Origin: Erwinia billingiae Eb661
GTDB taxonomy: Bacteria; Pseudomonadota; Gammaproteobacteria; Enterobacterales; Enterobacteriaceae
Reading direction: 5' to 3'
Length of the DNA stretch: 64,000 nt
NCBI RefSeq assembly: GCF_000196615.1
Contig: NC_014306.1
Coordinates: 1,674,001 to 1,738,000, forward strand
Below the pieces are notes generated by a model. That model had not been told where the DNA came from. It saw only the letters and a program-made list of their open reading frames with translations, and made no database searches. Below, piece after piece: positions 45,350-55,162 of this stretch (positions are counted from its first letter, which is position 1; every line of letters starts with the position of its first letter). The position numbers and the translations under genes are program-made.

Positions 45350-45898
45350 ATGAATAATTTTGACTCTCATCGCCGTAAGTGGCTGACATTAGGAGGCGCT
45401 GCATTAGGTTGTGCATTGCTTCCCCGACAGGCTTTCGCCTCGCTCTCCACCTCGCGTCCTCGTGTATTAACACTGAATAACCTGAATACCGGTGAAACGC
45501 TCAAAACTGAGTTTTTTAACGGGAAAAGTTACGACAAGGATGAGTTGTCACGTTTGAATCATTTCTTCCGTGATTATCGGGCCAACAAGGTCAAGAACAT
45601 CGATCCGCATCTGTTCGATCAGCTTTATCGTTTGCAGGCGTTGCTCGATACCCGCAAACCGGTGACGTTGATATCGGGGTATCGTTCGCTGGCGACCAAC
45701 AATTCCCTGCGGGCCCACACGAAAGGCGTAGCGAAACACAGTTACCACACGCTGGGTCAGGCGATGGATTTACATATTGACGGGATTGCATTGAGCAATG
45801 TTCGCAAAGCGGCGCTTTCCATGGGCGCTGGTGGTGTAGGATACTACCCAAGCAGTAACTTTGTGCATATTGATACCGGGCCGGCACGGCACTGGTAA
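45350..45898 (+). CDS. mepK: Murein L,D-endopeptidase MepK
   Basis: This 182-aa DUF882/peptidase M15-like zinc enzyme (YcbK) cleaves peptidoglycan crosslinks, with activity on the 3-3 links that LdtD makes. The N-terminus carries a twin-arginine signal (HRRKWLTLGGAALG, cleavage near AFA-SL). Metal-ligand candidates are His133 and Asp140 (SYHTLGQAMDLH) and His173 (FVHIDTG). Lying next to ldtD, it pairs a maker and a cutter of 3-3 crosslinks. Confidence 0.94.
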   Translation: MNNFDSHRRKWLTLGGAALGCALLPRQAFASLSTSRPRVLTLNNLNTGETLKTEFFNGKSYDKDELSRLNHFFRDYRANKVKNIDPHLFDQLYRLQALLDTRKPVTLISGYRSLATNNSLRAHTKGVAKHSYHTLGQAMDLHIDGIALSNVRKAALSMGAGGVGYYPSSNFVHIDTGPARHW

Positions 45899-45942
45899 GA
45901 TGAAATTCCGGTAGGGCCATGGCTCGCCGGTAACGGAGTGTT

Positions 45943-46572
45943 ATGGACTATCAAATTATCCCGGTGACGGCATTCGCCCAGAATTGCTCGCTAATCTGGT
46001 GCGCGGAAACCCTGCAGGCAGCGGTGGTTGACCCCGGCGGCGATGCCGAAACCATCCAGGCGCATGTGGCAGAAAAGGGCGTTACCGTAACGCAAATTCT
46101 GCTGACCCACGGACACCTTGATCATGTTGGCGCCGCTGCCGAGCTGGCGGCTTTTTATGGCGTGCCGGTTGTTGGTCCCCATAAGGCGGATGCTTTCTGG
46201 CTGGAAGGTTTACCTGCTCAGAGCCAGATGTTCGGCTTCCCCTATTGCGCGCCTCTGACGCCAGATCGCTGGCTGGAAGAGGGGGAAACCGTGCAGCTCG
46301 GCAACATCACCCTCGAGATCCTGTTATGCCCTGGCCATACGCCCGGTCACATCGTGTTCTTTGACCGTGCTTCTCGCCTGCTGGTCTCCGGTGACGTGAT
46401 CTTTAACGGTGGCGTAGGGCGTTCTGATTTTCCTCAGGGCAGCCATGCGGACCTGATCGCATCCATTAAGACCAAGCTTTTACCGCTGGGTGACGACGTG
46501 ACCTTTTTTCCGGGACATGGGCCGATGTCCACACTGGGCCGTGAAAGAATTTCGAACCCGTTCCTGCAGTAA
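45943..46572 (+). CDS. ycbL: Glyoxalase II-like metallo-beta-lactamase fold hydrolase YcbL
   Basis: This 209-aa hydrolase shows the metal motif THGHLDHVG (near 54-62), [13 protein letters not shown] and a later VSGDVIF, which place it with type II glyoxalases (GloC group) acting on S-lactoylglutathione. It lacks the last six or so residues of E. coli YcbL, ending at NPFLQ. It converges on aspC. Confidence 0.92.
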   Translation: MDYQIIPVTAFAQNCSLIWCAETLQAAVVDPGGDAETIQAHVAEKGVTVTQILLTHGHLDHVGAAAELAAFYGVPVVGPHKADAFWLEGLPAQSQMFGFPYCAPLTPDRWLEEGETVQLGNITLEILLCPGHTPGHIVFFDRASRLLVSGDVIFNGGVGRSDFPQGSHADLIASIKTKLLPLGDDVTFFPGHGPMSTLGRERISNPFLQ

Positions 46573-46594
46573 CGCGCTCGGGGAAAAAAGACAC

Positions 46595-46624
46595 AAAAAA
46601 GCCTGCATTAAGCAGGCTTTTTTT
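46595..46624. terminator. Bidirectional terminator between ycbL and aspC
   Basis: AAAAAAGCCTGC and GCAGGCTTTTTT form a perfect stem around ATTAA. The A/T ends give T-tracts for both ycbL (+) and aspC (-). Confidence 0.93.
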
Positions 46625-46640
46625 ATGCTCAGTCGCCGGT

Positions 46641-47831
46641 TTACAGCACGGCGACAATCGCTTCACACAGCGGAGCCATATTATCTGGCGTCATGCCGGC
46701 CACGTTCACACGACCTGAATTCACCGCATACACGCCGAACTCTTCGCGCAGGCGAACCACCTGGTCTTTCGTCAAACCGCTGAATGAGAACATGCCATTC
46801 TGCTTGATGATAAAGCTGAAATCCCCTTTAGCGCCTTTCTCCTGCAGGGTGTTCACAAACAGCTGACGCATACGGTGGATGCGTTGACGCATGTCTGCCA
46901 GTTCCTGCTCCCAGATAGCACGTAGAGCCGCGTTACCGAGGATGGTGGCCACTACCGCCGCACCGTGCGCCGGTGGGTTAGAGTAGTTAGCACGGATGGT
47001 GGCTTTCACCTGGCTGAATGCGGTATCCGCTACCGATGCTTCGCTGGCAACCAGCGTCAGTGCGCCAACGCGTTCGTTATACAGACCGAAGTTTTTCGAG
47101 TAAGAGCTGGCGACGATCAGTTCCTGATGGCTGGCCGCAAAAATACGCAGGCCTTCAGCATCTTCTTCCAGACCCCGGGCAAAGCCCTGATAGGCGAAGT
47201 CGAACAGCGGCAGCCAGCCACCGGCCAGTGACAGCTCGGAAAGTTGTGCCCACTGTTCAGCCGTCGGATCAATACCGGTCGGGTTATGGCAGCAGCCATG
47301 GAACAGCACCACGTCACCGGCTGCAACCTCACGCAGGGCGTTAACCATGCCGTCAAAGTCGAGGGAGTGATTGGCCGCGTCGTAATACTGGTACTCGCAG
47401 ACTTCAAGACCCGCGGATTCAAACACATTTTTATGGTTCGGCCAGCTTGGGTTGCTTACCCAGATGCGCTTCGCGCTGGTCTGAGTGGCAATAAAGTCAG
47501 CCGCAACGCGCAATGCACCGGTTCCACCTGGGGTCTGCGCTGTGCGGGCACGCTTGGTGCTCACAATGGCGTTGTCTTTCCCAAACAACAGTTCCTGAGT
47601 GCACTTACCGAAGTCGGCCAGTCCATCGATGCTGAGGTAATTTTTGGTGGTTTCATTCTCTAACAGATACTGCTCAGCTTTCTTCACGCTGGTGAGTACC
47701 GGTGTTTTGCCGGTTTCGTCTTTATAGACACCAATGCCCAGATTGATCGTATTTGGGCGATCGTCGGCACGGAAGAGATCGGCTAAACCAAGAATAGGGT
47801 CGGCGGGTGCAGCTGCAATGCGTTCAAACAT
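46641..47831 (-). CDS. aspC: Aspartate aminotransferase
   Basis: This 396-aa class I PLP transaminase interconverts aspartate and 2-oxoglutarate with oxaloacetate and glutamate, and also acts on aromatic amino acids. The PLP lysine lies in [15 protein letters not shown], and the conserved WGNPSWPNH-type segment appears as [14 protein letters not shown]. Length equals E. coli AspC. A PurR-like operator lies over the candidate promoter. Confidence 0.97.
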   Translation of the reverse strand: MFERIAAAPADPILGLADLFRADDRPNTINLGIGVYKDETGKTPVLTSVKKAEQYLLENETTKNYLSIDGLADFGKCTQELLFGKDNAIVSTKRARTAQTPGGTGALRVAADFIATQTSAKRIWVSNPSWPNHKNVFESAGLEVCEYQYYDAANHSLDFDGMVNALREVAAGDVVLFHGCCHNPTGIDPTAEQWAQLSELSLAGGWLPLFDFAYQGFARGLEEDAEGLRIFAASHQELIVASSYSKNFGLYNERVGALTLVASEASVADTAFSQVKATIRANYSNPPAHGAAVVATILGNAALRAIWEQELADMRQRIHRMRQLFVNTLQEKGAKGDFSFIIKQNGMFSFSGLTKDQVVRLREEFGVYAVNSGRVNVAGMTPDNMAPLCEAIVAVL

Positions 47832-47873
47832 AGTCGAAGTCCGTTAGCTTAATCTAAAGCGAAGTGAGGACTC

Positions 47874-47912
47874 AGGTTACGCCACAGCGCACAAATTGCC
47901 AACCGTTTGCGT
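47874..47912 (-). promoter_or_regulatory. Candidate aspC promoter with PurR-like operator
   Basis: On the minus strand TTGGCA (47902-47897, 5/6) and TAACCT (47879-47874, 3/6) are 17 bp apart. The 16-bp plus-strand sequence TGCCAACCGTTTGCGT (47897-47912) matches 10 of 12 fixed positions of the PurR consensus ANGCAANCGNTTNCNT and covers the -35. Repression by PurR would link aspartate supply to purine level. This is an inference. Confidence 0.45.
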
Positions 47913-47975
47913 TAAAAATCACAGGGAACAGAGTGAGGGTAATTAATCAGAGGGAGAAAGCGGGGCGGAGGAAAC

Positions 47976-48000
47976 AAAAACGGGGCCGAAGCCCCGTTTT
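47976..48000 (-). terminator. Terminator of the porin gene
   Basis: On the minus strand AAAACGGGGC and GCCCCGTTTT enclose a C(TTCG)G loop and end in TTTTTG. Confidence 0.9.
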
Positions 48001-48045
48001 GACGTTGCGCGGTGGTGACGCGAATCACCCCGGCAGTGCAGCTTA

Positions 48046-49152
48046 TTAGAACTGGTAAACCAGACCCAATGCTACGGTATCGCCTGAACCTATGCCCAGT
48101 TTGTTGTCGTCATCAATCTGGTTGATGATGTAGTCAACATAGGTAGACATGTTTTTGTTGAAGTAGTAAGTCGCGCCCACTTCGAAGTATTTAACCAGGT
48201 CAACATCGCCAACGCCTTCGATGTCTTTGCCTTTAGTCTGAACGTAGGCAATGGACGGACGCAGACCGAAGTCGAACTGGTACTGTGCAACTAACTCGAT
48301 GTCCTGAGTTTTGTTAGCGAAGCCAGAAACAGCGTTAGATGCACCATTGACGTCGATGATGTTACCAGAGATGCGGGTAGCGTTACGGCCTTCAGCATAA
48401 GATGCGGCCAGGTAAACGTTGTTTGCATCATATTTCAGAGCAGTGCCCCAGAATTCAGCACGGTCACCCTGACCCAGCACGCCAGCAGCGTTCTGAGAGT
48501 TAGTACGGTCCTGAGAGCTATAAGCACCTACGATGCCAACACCGATTGGTGAGGTGTAGGAAGTCGACACACCGTAGCCGTCGCCGTTAGAGCGCTGCAG
48601 GTCATCACGATCGTTTTTGCCCTGGTACTGAGCTGCGAAGTCCCAGCCATCAACCAGACCAAAGAAATTGGTGTTACGGTAAGTCGCCACGCCGCCGGTA
48701 CGGCTGGTCATGGTATCAGACTGGCCGAAGTCGCCACCGAATTCTGGCAGCATATCTGTCCAGGCCAGTGCGTCATAAGCGATGCCGTAGTTACGACCGT
48801 AATCTACAGAACCGTACTCAGCGAATTTCAGACCAGCAAAGCCCAGACGGGTTTTGTTACCGTCTTGTGCATCGTCGCCGCCTTCAGAGTTGTTCGCCTG
48901 AATGTTGTATTCCCACTGGCCGTAACCGGTCAGCATGTCGTTGATCTGGGTTTCACCTTTGAAACCAAAACGCACATAAGACTGGTCGCCGTCACCAGCA
49001 TAACCGTCGTTGTCAGAGAAGTAATGCAGACCAACAGCTTTACCATAGAGGTCCAGCTTGTTGCCGTCTTTGTTATAGATTTCTGCTGCATTGGCTGCAC
49101 CAGCTGCTAACAGGGCTGGGATAACCAGTGCCAGAATGTTGCGCTTCATCAT
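48046..49152 (-). CDS. ompF: OmpF-type trimeric outer-membrane porin
   Basis: This 368-aa general porin lets small hydrophilic solutes cross the outer membrane. It has a signal peptide (about 22 residues, cleaved before [10 protein letters not shown]), a 16-strand barrel, the constriction-loop motif PEFGGD and the C-terminal phenylalanine needed for Bam recognition (LGLVYQF). The location between aspC and asnS is that of ompF in E. coli, and loops differ from E. coli as expected for surface-exposed parts. Confidence 0.93.
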   Translation of the reverse strand: MMKRNILALVIPALLAAGAANAAEIYNKDGNKLDLYGKAVGLHYFSDNDGYAGDGDQSYVRFGFKGETQINDMLTGYGQWEYNIQANNSEGGDDAQDGNKTRLGFAGLKFAEYGSVDYGRNYGIAYDALAWTDMLPEFGGDFGQSDTMTSRTGGVATYRNTNFFGLVDGWDFAAQYQGKNDRDDLQRSNGDGYGVSTSYTSPIGVGIVGAYSSQDRTNSQNAAGVLGQGDRAEFWGTALKYDANNVYLAASYAEGRNATRISGNIIDVNGASNAVSGFANKTQDIELVAQYQFDFGLRPSIAYVQTKGKDIEGVGDVDLVKYFEVGATYYFNKNMSTYVDYIINQIDDDNKLGIGSGDTVALGLVYQF

Positions 49153-49275
49153 TTTTTATTACCCTCATTGGAGTTATTTGGACACCTGCCACTGCCGTCA
49201 ACAATTCTTTACAGAACCCCGAAGAGAGTTTGGTGTCTTCCTGTGTCTGCACGCATCTTTCCATTCGCTGAGCGG

Positions 49276-49348
49276 ATTATCTAGCCCGAAAATGCTACTA
49301 ATCTCCTATTCTAGTAACAAGAGGAAAATATGTATTACAAAATGTAAT
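49276..49348 (-). promoter_or_regulatory. Candidate porin promoter with OmpR-type site
   Basis: On the minus strand GATAAT (49281-49276) is a good -10, with a poor -35 (AGATTA, 49304-49299), typical of an activator-dependent promoter. Upstream, 49348-49329 holds two adjacent 10-bp units, ATTACATTTT and GTAATACATA, which resemble the tandem GTTACANNNN halves bound by OmpR. The predicted leader is about 117 nt, close to the 110-nt ompF leader of E. coli that is paired by MicF RNA. Confidence 0.55.
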
Positions 49349-49390
49349 AATCACGGAACTTTGTGAACTATCTCTAAATTTACAAAAATA

Positions 49391-49415
49391 AAAAAAGGCC
49401 AGCGAGGCTGACCTT
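49391..49415 (-). terminator. Terminator of asnS
   Basis: On the minus strand AAGGTCAGC and GCTGGCCTT (one G-T pair) enclose CTC and are followed by a T-rich tract. Confidence 0.85.
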
Positions 49416-49453
49416 GAATATATATATGAATTTCTTATATTTAATGCTGAAAA

Positions 49454-50854
49454 TCAGAAGGTGGCGTTACGCGGCGTCCTTGGGAAGGCGATAACATCTC
49501 TTACATTTTGCACACCGGTGACATAGGCGATTAATCTTTCGAAACCTAATCCGAAACCTGAATGAGGAACGGTGCCGTAGCGGCGCAGGTCACGATACCA
49601 CCAGTAATCTTCTTTATTCAGACCCATTTCAGCCAGACGTGCATCCAGTACATCCAGACGCTCTTCACGCTGCGAACCGCCGATGATTTCCCCGATACCT
49701 GGGGCCAAAACGTCCATTGCCGCCACGGTTTTACCGTCGTCGTTCAGGCGCATATAGAACGCTTTGATATCTTTCGGATAGTTTTTAACCACTACCGGTG
49801 CTTTGAAGTGTTTTTCTGCCAGATAACGCTCGTGTTCTGAGGAGAGATCGATACCCCAGGAGACGGCATTTTCAAACTTCTCACCACAGGCGATCAGAAT
49901 TTCTACCGCTTCGGTGTAATCCACCTGAGCAAAATCTGTGGTTACAAAACGCTCAAGGCGCGCGATGGCATCTTTGTCTACGCGCTCGGCAAAGAACTCC
50001 ATATCATCACGACGCTCTTCCAGTACCGCTTTGAAGACGTATTTCAGCATGGCTTCGGCCAGTGCGGCGTTGTCTTCCAGGTCAGCAAAGGCGATTTCCG
50101 GCTCCAGCATCCAGAACTCAGCCAGGTGGCGGCTGGTATTGGAGTTTTCTGCACGGAAGGTTGGGCCAAAGGTATAGATTTTGGAGATGGCGCTGGCGTA
50201 GGTCTCGCCATTCAGCTGGCCGGATACGGTCAGGAAGGCTTCTTTGCCGAAGAAATCTTCGTCAAAGTTCACTTTGCCTTCGGGCGTGCGCGGCAGGTTT
50301 TCCATATCCAGCGTGGAAACGCGGAACATTTCTCCCGCCCCTTCGGTATCCGACGCGGTGATCAGCGGAGTAGAAACCCAGAAGAAGCCCTGCTCATCAA
50401 AGAAACGATGCAGCGCTTGCGCCAGCGTATGACGAACACGCGCCACGGCACCGATCAGGTTAGTACGCGGGCGCAGGTGAGCCACTTCACGCAGGTATTC
50501 GATGCTGTGACGTTTAGCAGCCATAGGATAGGTATCAGGATCATCCACCCAGCCGACCACTTCTACTGCAGTGGCCTGGATTTCAAAGCTCTGGCCTTCG
50601 CCCGGTGATTCCACCACTTTGCCGGTAATGATCACCGAACAACCGGTGGTCAGTCGCAGTACTTCGTCCTGATAATTATTCAGAGAATTATTGACGACAG
50701 CCTGGACGGGATTAAAGCAGGAGCCGTCATATACGGCGATGAAGGAAATACCAGCTTTTGAATCTCTTCGTGTACGTACCCAGCCACGTACGGTGACTTC
50801 ACTGTCAACCGCGACCCGGCCTTGCAGTACATCCGCTACAGGCACAACGCTCAT
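49454..50854 (-). CDS. asnS: Asparaginyl-tRNA synthetase
   Basis: This 466-aa class IIb synthetase charges tRNA-Asn. An N-terminal OB-fold anticodon domain (about 1-105, with [19 protein letters not shown]) precedes the class II core, with motif 2 in [20 protein letters not shown] and motif 3 in [15 protein letters not shown]. Length equals E. coli. GAGAG lies about 9 nt before the ATG. An intrinsic terminator stands just upstream in the leader. Confidence 0.98.
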   Translation of the reverse strand: MSVVPVADVLQGRVAVDSEVTVRGWVRTRRDSKAGISFIAVYDGSCFNPVQAVVNNSLNNYQDEVLRLTTGCSVIITGKVVESPGEGQSFEIQATAVEVVGWVDDPDTYPMAAKRHSIEYLREVAHLRPRTNLIGAVARVRHTLAQALHRFFDEQGFFWVSTPLITASDTEGAGEMFRVSTLDMENLPRTPEGKVNFDEDFFGKEAFLTVSGQLNGETYASAISKIYTFGPTFRAENSNTSRHLAEFWMLEPEIAFADLEDNAALAEAMLKYVFKAVLEERRDDMEFFAERVDKDAIARLERFVTTDFAQVDYTEAVEILIACGEKFENAVSWGIDLSSEHERYLAEKHFKAPVVVKNYPKDIKAFYMRLNDDGKTVAAMDVLAPGIGEIIGGSQREERLDVLDARLAEMGLNKEDYWWYRDLRRYGTVPHSGFGLGFERLIAYVTGVQNVRDVIAFPRTPRNATF

Positions 50855-50881
50855 AAAAGTCTCTCACTATTAATCAGGATT

Positions 50882-50907
50882 AAAAAAAATACCCCGGATT
50901 TGGGGTA
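50882..50907 (-). terminator. Intrinsic terminator directly upstream of asnS
   Basis: On the minus strand TACCCC and GGGGTA form a 6-bp stem around AAATCC, followed by eight T. It ends 27 nt before the asnS ATG and lies about 80 nt past the separate pncB terminator. It could be a second pncB terminator or an attenuator in the asnS leader. Confidence 0.75.
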
Positions 50908-50989
50908 GTGCTATGTTACTTGCCGACTGGCGAGACACAAGAAGAATTCGTTGTTCTGCGGGAGATTTATCAGAGAAATTGCAGGAAGG

Positions 50990-51020
50990 AAAAGAGAAGA
51001 GGCTGAAGCTCTTCTCTTTT
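50990..51020 (-). terminator. Terminator of pncB
   Basis: On the minus strand AAAAGAGAAGAG and CTCTTCTCTTTT form a perfect 12-bp stem around a 7-nt loop; the outer A-T pairs provide the T-run. It lies 10 nt past the pncB stop. Confidence 0.8.
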
Positions 51021-51030
51021 TATTGCGGCA

Positions 51031-52236
51031 CTAACTGGCTTTTTTCACCAGTGGCAGATCGAAGGCTTTGCGTAAGGCGCGAACAAAGGCTTTATCCTGG
51101 CAAATCGTTTTGCCTGGGCTGTCCGAGAGTTTAGCGACCGGTTTGCCGTTACATTCAACCAGCTTGATGACGATATTCAGCGGCGTGACCTGAGGAATAT
51201 CGCAGGTCAGCTTGGTACCAATGCCAAAAATCACATCCACGCGCTGGCCAAACTGGCGGTAAAGCGCCACGGCTTTTTCCAGATCCAGGTTGTCAGAAAA
51301 CACCAGCGTTTTGCTGCGAGGATCGATGCCGAGGTGTTCGTAATGAGCAATGGCTTTTTCGCCCCACTCAAACGGATCGCCGGAGTCGTGACGCAGGCCC
51401 TGATAACGGGTAGCAAAGTTCTCACCGAAGTCGCGCAGGAAAGCATCCATGGTAATACAATCGGTCAGGGCAATGCCCAAACGGTCCGGATACTCCTCCA
51501 GCCATGCCTGCAATGCCGCACGCTGGCTGTTTGCCAGAACCGGGCTGATCTGCTGATGCGCCTGGAACCATTCATGGGCCTGAGTGCCCACCGGTGCGAT
51601 ATTCAACTGGCGCGCCACGTCATAATTGCTGGAACCGACCAACCATGGAAATTCCTGCTGCAGCGTACCGACGATAGCCAGCTGCACATCGCGGGAGAAG
51701 CGGCGACGCGTACCGAAATCCATCAACTTAAAGCGGGACATATCCAGGTCAGCGGTCAACGCTTTAAACCCGGCCAGCTTGCTTTGCAGATGGGTGACTG
51801 CCATTTCCGGGGTGACCAGCGGCGAGCGGTGGCGATGAACCACTTCACTGATCAACGCCAGCAGCGGCACTTCCCACATGATGACGTCCAGCCATGAACC
51901 GCTGATGCGAATATCCAGCTTGCCCTGGTGATTGCGGACCACCACCGTCGACGGGTCATAACGGTATTCGCGCAGCCAGGCCAGATAGTCCGCCTTAAAG
52001 AAGGGCAGGCCGGCAAGGTAGTCAGCTTCTTCGTCAGTCAGCGCCAGCGACTGCATGGTCGCTATCTGCCGGACAATTTCATCTGCATAAATGCCCAGCA
52101 GATCGTCACCACGGCAGCGAAACTCAGCCACCACGGAAACGTTCCGGTAACGATGGAACACCGCTTGCTGCATATGCAGCTTATAGGCATCCGTGTCCAA
52201 CAAGGTGGTCAGGATCGGGGTAGCATGTCGAGTCAT
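51031..52236 (-). CDS. pncB: Nicotinate phosphoribosyltransferase
   Basis: This 401-aa enzyme makes nicotinate mononucleotide from nicotinate and PRPP in the NAD salvage pathway. Conserved segments are [13 protein letters not shown] [19 protein letters not shown] at the N-terminus, [14 protein letters not shown] (with the catalytic-His region), and [18 protein letters not shown] chose ATG 52236 (MTRHATPIL) by alignment. No good ribosome site precedes it, and an ATG five codons upstream lies immediately after AGAGG, so the start is not certain. Confidence 0.95.
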   Translation of the reverse strand: MTRHATPILTTLLDTDAYKLHMQQAVFHRYRNVSVVAEFRCRGDDLLGIYADEIVRQIATMQSLALTDEEADYLAGLPFFKADYLAWLREYRYDPSTVVVRNHQGKLDIRISGSWLDVIMWEVPLLALISEVVHRHRSPLVTPEMAVTHLQSKLAGFKALTADLDMSRFKLMDFGTRRRFSRDVQLAIVGTLQQEFPWLVGSSNYDVARQLNIAPVGTQAHEWFQAHQQISPVLANSQRAALQAWLEEYPDRLGIALTDCITMDAFLRDFGENFATRYQGLRHDSGDPFEWGEKAIAHYEHLGIDPRSKTLVFSDNLDLEKAVALYRQFGQRVDVIFGIGTKLTCDIPQVTPLNIVIKLVECNGKPVAKLSDSPGKTICQDKAFVRALRKAFDLPLVKKAS

Positions 52237-52301
52237 GGTGCGTTTCAGCATCCTCTGGCGAAGAGCGTTATCCCTGGTTCAATAAGTGGAAAAGACGCTG
52301 G

Positions 52302-52329
52302 AGTATAACTTGAATACTCGTTTAGTGAA
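52302..52329 (-). promoter_or_regulatory. Candidate pncB promoter
   Basis: On the minus strand TTCACT (52329-52324, 4/6) and TATACT (52307-52302, 5/6) are 16 bp apart, about 65 nt before the pncB start. I found no clear NadR dyad. Confidence 0.45.
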
Positions 52330-52500
52330 GCGGATCACAACACATTACCGCGGATAAGGTCGAGGGCAATCTGTGCGCTTGTTAATGAAATGTAGCTTTT
52401 TAAGCCAAAGACCCCGTGGCATCGCGATTCAACGTGGCAACATCGGGCTAACAGGAATAGACTTGAAAAGGTTAACTAATTATCGACGTGAGAAGGACTT

Positions 52501-55116
52501 ATGACGCAACTGCCACAAGCCAAAAATCGCCATGATTATCGTGCTCCGGATTACACCATCACGGATATCGACCTGACTTTTATTCTCGATGCCAGCACCA
52601 CCCAGGTCACCGCTATCAGCCAGGTAAAACGGTTGGGGGCAGCAGGCGCAGAACTGCGTCTGGACGGTGAAGACCTGACGCTGGTTTCTCTGGACATTAA
52701 CGACCAGGCCTGGACGCACTACCGTCTGGAAGACGGCGCGCTGATCCTTGAGCAACTGCCAGAAACCTTTACGCTGAAAATCGTCAACGAAATCCACCCG
52801 GATAAAAACACCGCGCTGGAAGGCCTGTATAAATCGGGTGAAGCGCTTTGTACCCAGTGTGAAGCGGAAGGCTTCCGCCACATTACCTGGTATCTTGACC
52901 GTCCTGACGTGCTGGCGCGCTTTACCACCACCATTGTGGCAGATAAGGCCCTCTATCCTTATTTACTGTCAAACGGCAACCGTGTTGATGCCGGACAGAT
53001 GGAAGATGGCCGCCACTGGATGAAATGGGAAGATCCGTTCCCAAAACCTTGCTACCTGTTTGCCGTGGTCGCCGGTGACTTCGATGTACTGCGTGACAGC
53101 TTCAGAACCCGTACCGGGCGCGATGTGGCGCTGGAAATCTTTGTCGATCGTGGCAACCTCGATCGCGCTGACTGGGCAATGACCTCACTGAAAAACAGCA
53201 TGAAGTGGGATGAAGAGCGCTTCGGTCTGGAGTACGACCTGGACATCTTTATGATTGTCGCGGTGGACTTCTTCAACATGGGCGCGATGGAGAATAAAGG
53301 CCTTAACGTCTTTAACTCGAAATATGTGCTGGCCAGGGCGGAAACCGCCACCGACAAAGATTACCTCGGTATTGAAGCGGTTATCGGTCACGAATATTTC
53401 CATAACTGGACCGGTAACCGTGTGACCTGTCGCGACTGGTTCCAGCTCAGCCTGAAAGAAGGGCTGACCGTGTTCCGCGATCAGGAGTTCAGTTCCGACC
53501 TCGGATCCCGTGCCGTTAACCGTATTGATAATGTCCGTATCATGCGTGGTGCGCAGTTTGCCGAAGATGCCAGCCCAATGGCGCATCCGATCCGCCCTGA
53601 GCAGGTGATCGAAATGAACAACTTCTATACGCTGACGGTGTATGAGAAGGGGTCAGAAGTGATCCGTATGATGCATACCTTACTGGGTGAAGAAAACTTC
53701 CAGAAAGGCATGCAGGTCTACTTCGAACGTCACGATGGCAGCGCTGCAACCTGCGACGATTTTGTGCAGGCGATGGAAGATGCGTCCAACGTCGATTTAT
53801 CGCAGTTCCGCCGCTGGTACAGCCAGTCGGGTACGCCGATCCTCTCAATTCGGGATGACTACAACCCGGAACTGGAACAGTACACGCTGCACGTCACGCA
53901 GAGAACGCCAGCAACCGCCGATCAAAAAGAGAAGCTGCCGCTGCATATCCCGCTGGATATCGAACTGTATGATGGCGAAGGCAAGGTGATCCCACTGCAG
54001 CATAACGGCCATCCGGTGCACAACGTGCTGAATGTGGTCGAAGAGTTCCAGAGCTTCGTCTTTGATAACGTCTATTTCCAGCCGGTTCCTTCACTGCTGC
54101 GTGAATTCTCTGCCCCGGTGAAACTGGACTACAACTGGAGCGATGCGCAGTTAACCTTCCTGATGCGCCATGCGCGCAATGACTTTGCCCGTTGGGATGC
54201 CGCTCAAAGCCTGATGGCGACCTACATCAAACTAAACGTGGCACGTCAGCAGCAAGGGCAACCGCTCTCTCTTCCGCTGCATGTGGCTGATGCTTTCCGC
54301 GCGGTGCTGCTGGAAGAAAACAGCGATCCTGCGCTGATGGCGTTGATCCTGACGCTGCCGAGTGAAAATGAAATTGCCGAGCTGTTTGAAACTATCGACC
54401 CGCAGGCAATTTCTGACGTGCGTGAATCGCTGGTGCGCCTGCTGGCAACCGAATTGGCAGATGAGTGGCTGGCGGTTTATAACGCCAATCAAAGCGACGA
54501 ATACCGCATTGAACATGCCGAAATTGGCAAACGCTCGCTGAAAAATGTCTGCCTGGGGTATCTGGCCTTTGGCGACGTCGAGCTGGCTGACAAGCTGGTT
54601 AACGCACAGTTTAGCCACGCCAATAACATGACCGACTCGCTGGCGGCGATGGCGGCCTCGGTGGCGGCTCAGTTGCCGTGTCGCGAAGCGCTGCTGGTGG
54701 CGTTTGACGAGCGCTGGCATCAGGATGGTCTGGTGATGGATAAATGGTTTGCCTTGCAGGCCACCAGTCCGGCACCGGATGTGTTAAACCGCGTGCGTGC
54801 GTTGTTAAACCACCGCTCATTTACCCTGAGCAATCCAAACCGTATCCGTTCGTTGATTGGCGCCTTTGCCTCGGCAAATCCAGCGGCGTTCCACGCGGCA
54901 AACGGCAGCGGCTATCAGTTCCTGACGGAAATCCTCACCGATCTGAACACGCGTAACCCACAGGTTGCCGCGCGGATGATCGAGCCATTGATTCGCCTTA
55001 AGCGTTACGATGCCGGTCGTCAGGCGTTGATGCGTAACGCGCTGGAGCAGTTGAAAGGGCTGGATAAACTTTCAGGTGACCTTTACGAGAAAATCAGTAA
55101 AGCCCTGAGCGCCTGA
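52501..55116 (+). CDS. pepN: Aminopeptidase N
   Basis: This 871-aa M1 zinc metallopeptidase removes N-terminal residues from peptides in the cytoplasm. The GAMEN exopeptidase motif is at 261-265 and the zinc site HEYFHNW begins at His297 (His297, Glu298, His301). Domains run as N-terminal beta saddle, thermolysin-like core, small beta domain and large alpha-helical C-terminal domain. Length is one residue more than E. coli. It converges on the ssu operon and shares a terminator with ssuB. Confidence 0.98.
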   Translation: MTQLPQAKNRHDYRAPDYTITDIDLTFILDASTTQVTAISQVKRLGAAGAELRLDGEDLTLVSLDINDQAWTHYRLEDGALILEQLPETFTLKIVNEIHPDKNTALEGLYKSGEALCTQCEAEGFRHITWYLDRPDVLARFTTTIVADKALYPYLLSNGNRVDAGQMEDGRHWMKWEDPFPKPCYLFAVVAGDFDVLRDSFRTRTGRDVALEIFVDRGNLDRADWAMTSLKNSMKWDEERFGLEYDLDIFMIVAVDFFNMGAMENKGLNVFNSKYVLARAETATDKDYLGIEAVIGHEYFHNWTGNRVTCRDWFQLSLKEGLTVFRDQEFSSDLGSRAVNRIDNVRIMRGAQFAEDASPMAHPIRPEQVIEMNNFYTLTVYEKGSEVIRMMHTLLGEENFQKGMQVYFERHDGSAATCDDFVQAMEDASNVDLSQFRRWYSQSGTPILSIRDDYNPELEQYTLHVTQRTPATADQKEKLPLHIPLDIELYDGEGKVIPLQHNGHPVHNVLNVVEEFQSFVFDNVYFQPVPSLLREFSAPVKLDYNWSDAQLTFLMRHARNDFARWDAAQSLMATYIKLNVARQQQGQPLSLPLHVADAFRAVLLEENSDPALMALILTLPSENEIAELFETIDPQAISDVRESLVRLLATELADEWLAVYNANQSDEYRIEHAEIGKRSLKNVCLGYLAFGDVELADKLVNAQFSHANNMTDSLAAMAASVAAQLPCREALLVAFDERWHQDGLVMDKWFALQATSPAPDVLNRVRALLNHRSFTLSNPNRIRSLIGAFASANPAAFHAANGSGYQFLTEILTDLNTRNPQVAARMIEPLIRLKRYDAGRQALMRNALEQLKGLDKLSGDLYEKISKALSA

Positions 55117-55135
55117 GCAGGCTCAAGAGAAAGCT

Positions 55136-55162
55136 AAGGGGCGAAGTTCGCCCCTTTTTTTT
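55136..55162. terminator. Terminator between pepN and ssuB
   Basis: AAGGGGCGA and TCGCCCCTT pair around AGT, followed by eight T on the plus strand. The T-run touches the ssuB stop codon, so the element sits exactly between the convergent genes and serves pepN best. Confidence 0.88.

Larger units (their letters stand above)
49153..49453. other. asnS-ompF intergenic region
   Basis: This 301-bp gap holds the porin leader, its promoter with OmpR-like repeats, and the asnS terminator at its right end. It is AT-rich from about 49310 on. No small gene is evident. Confidence 0.5.
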
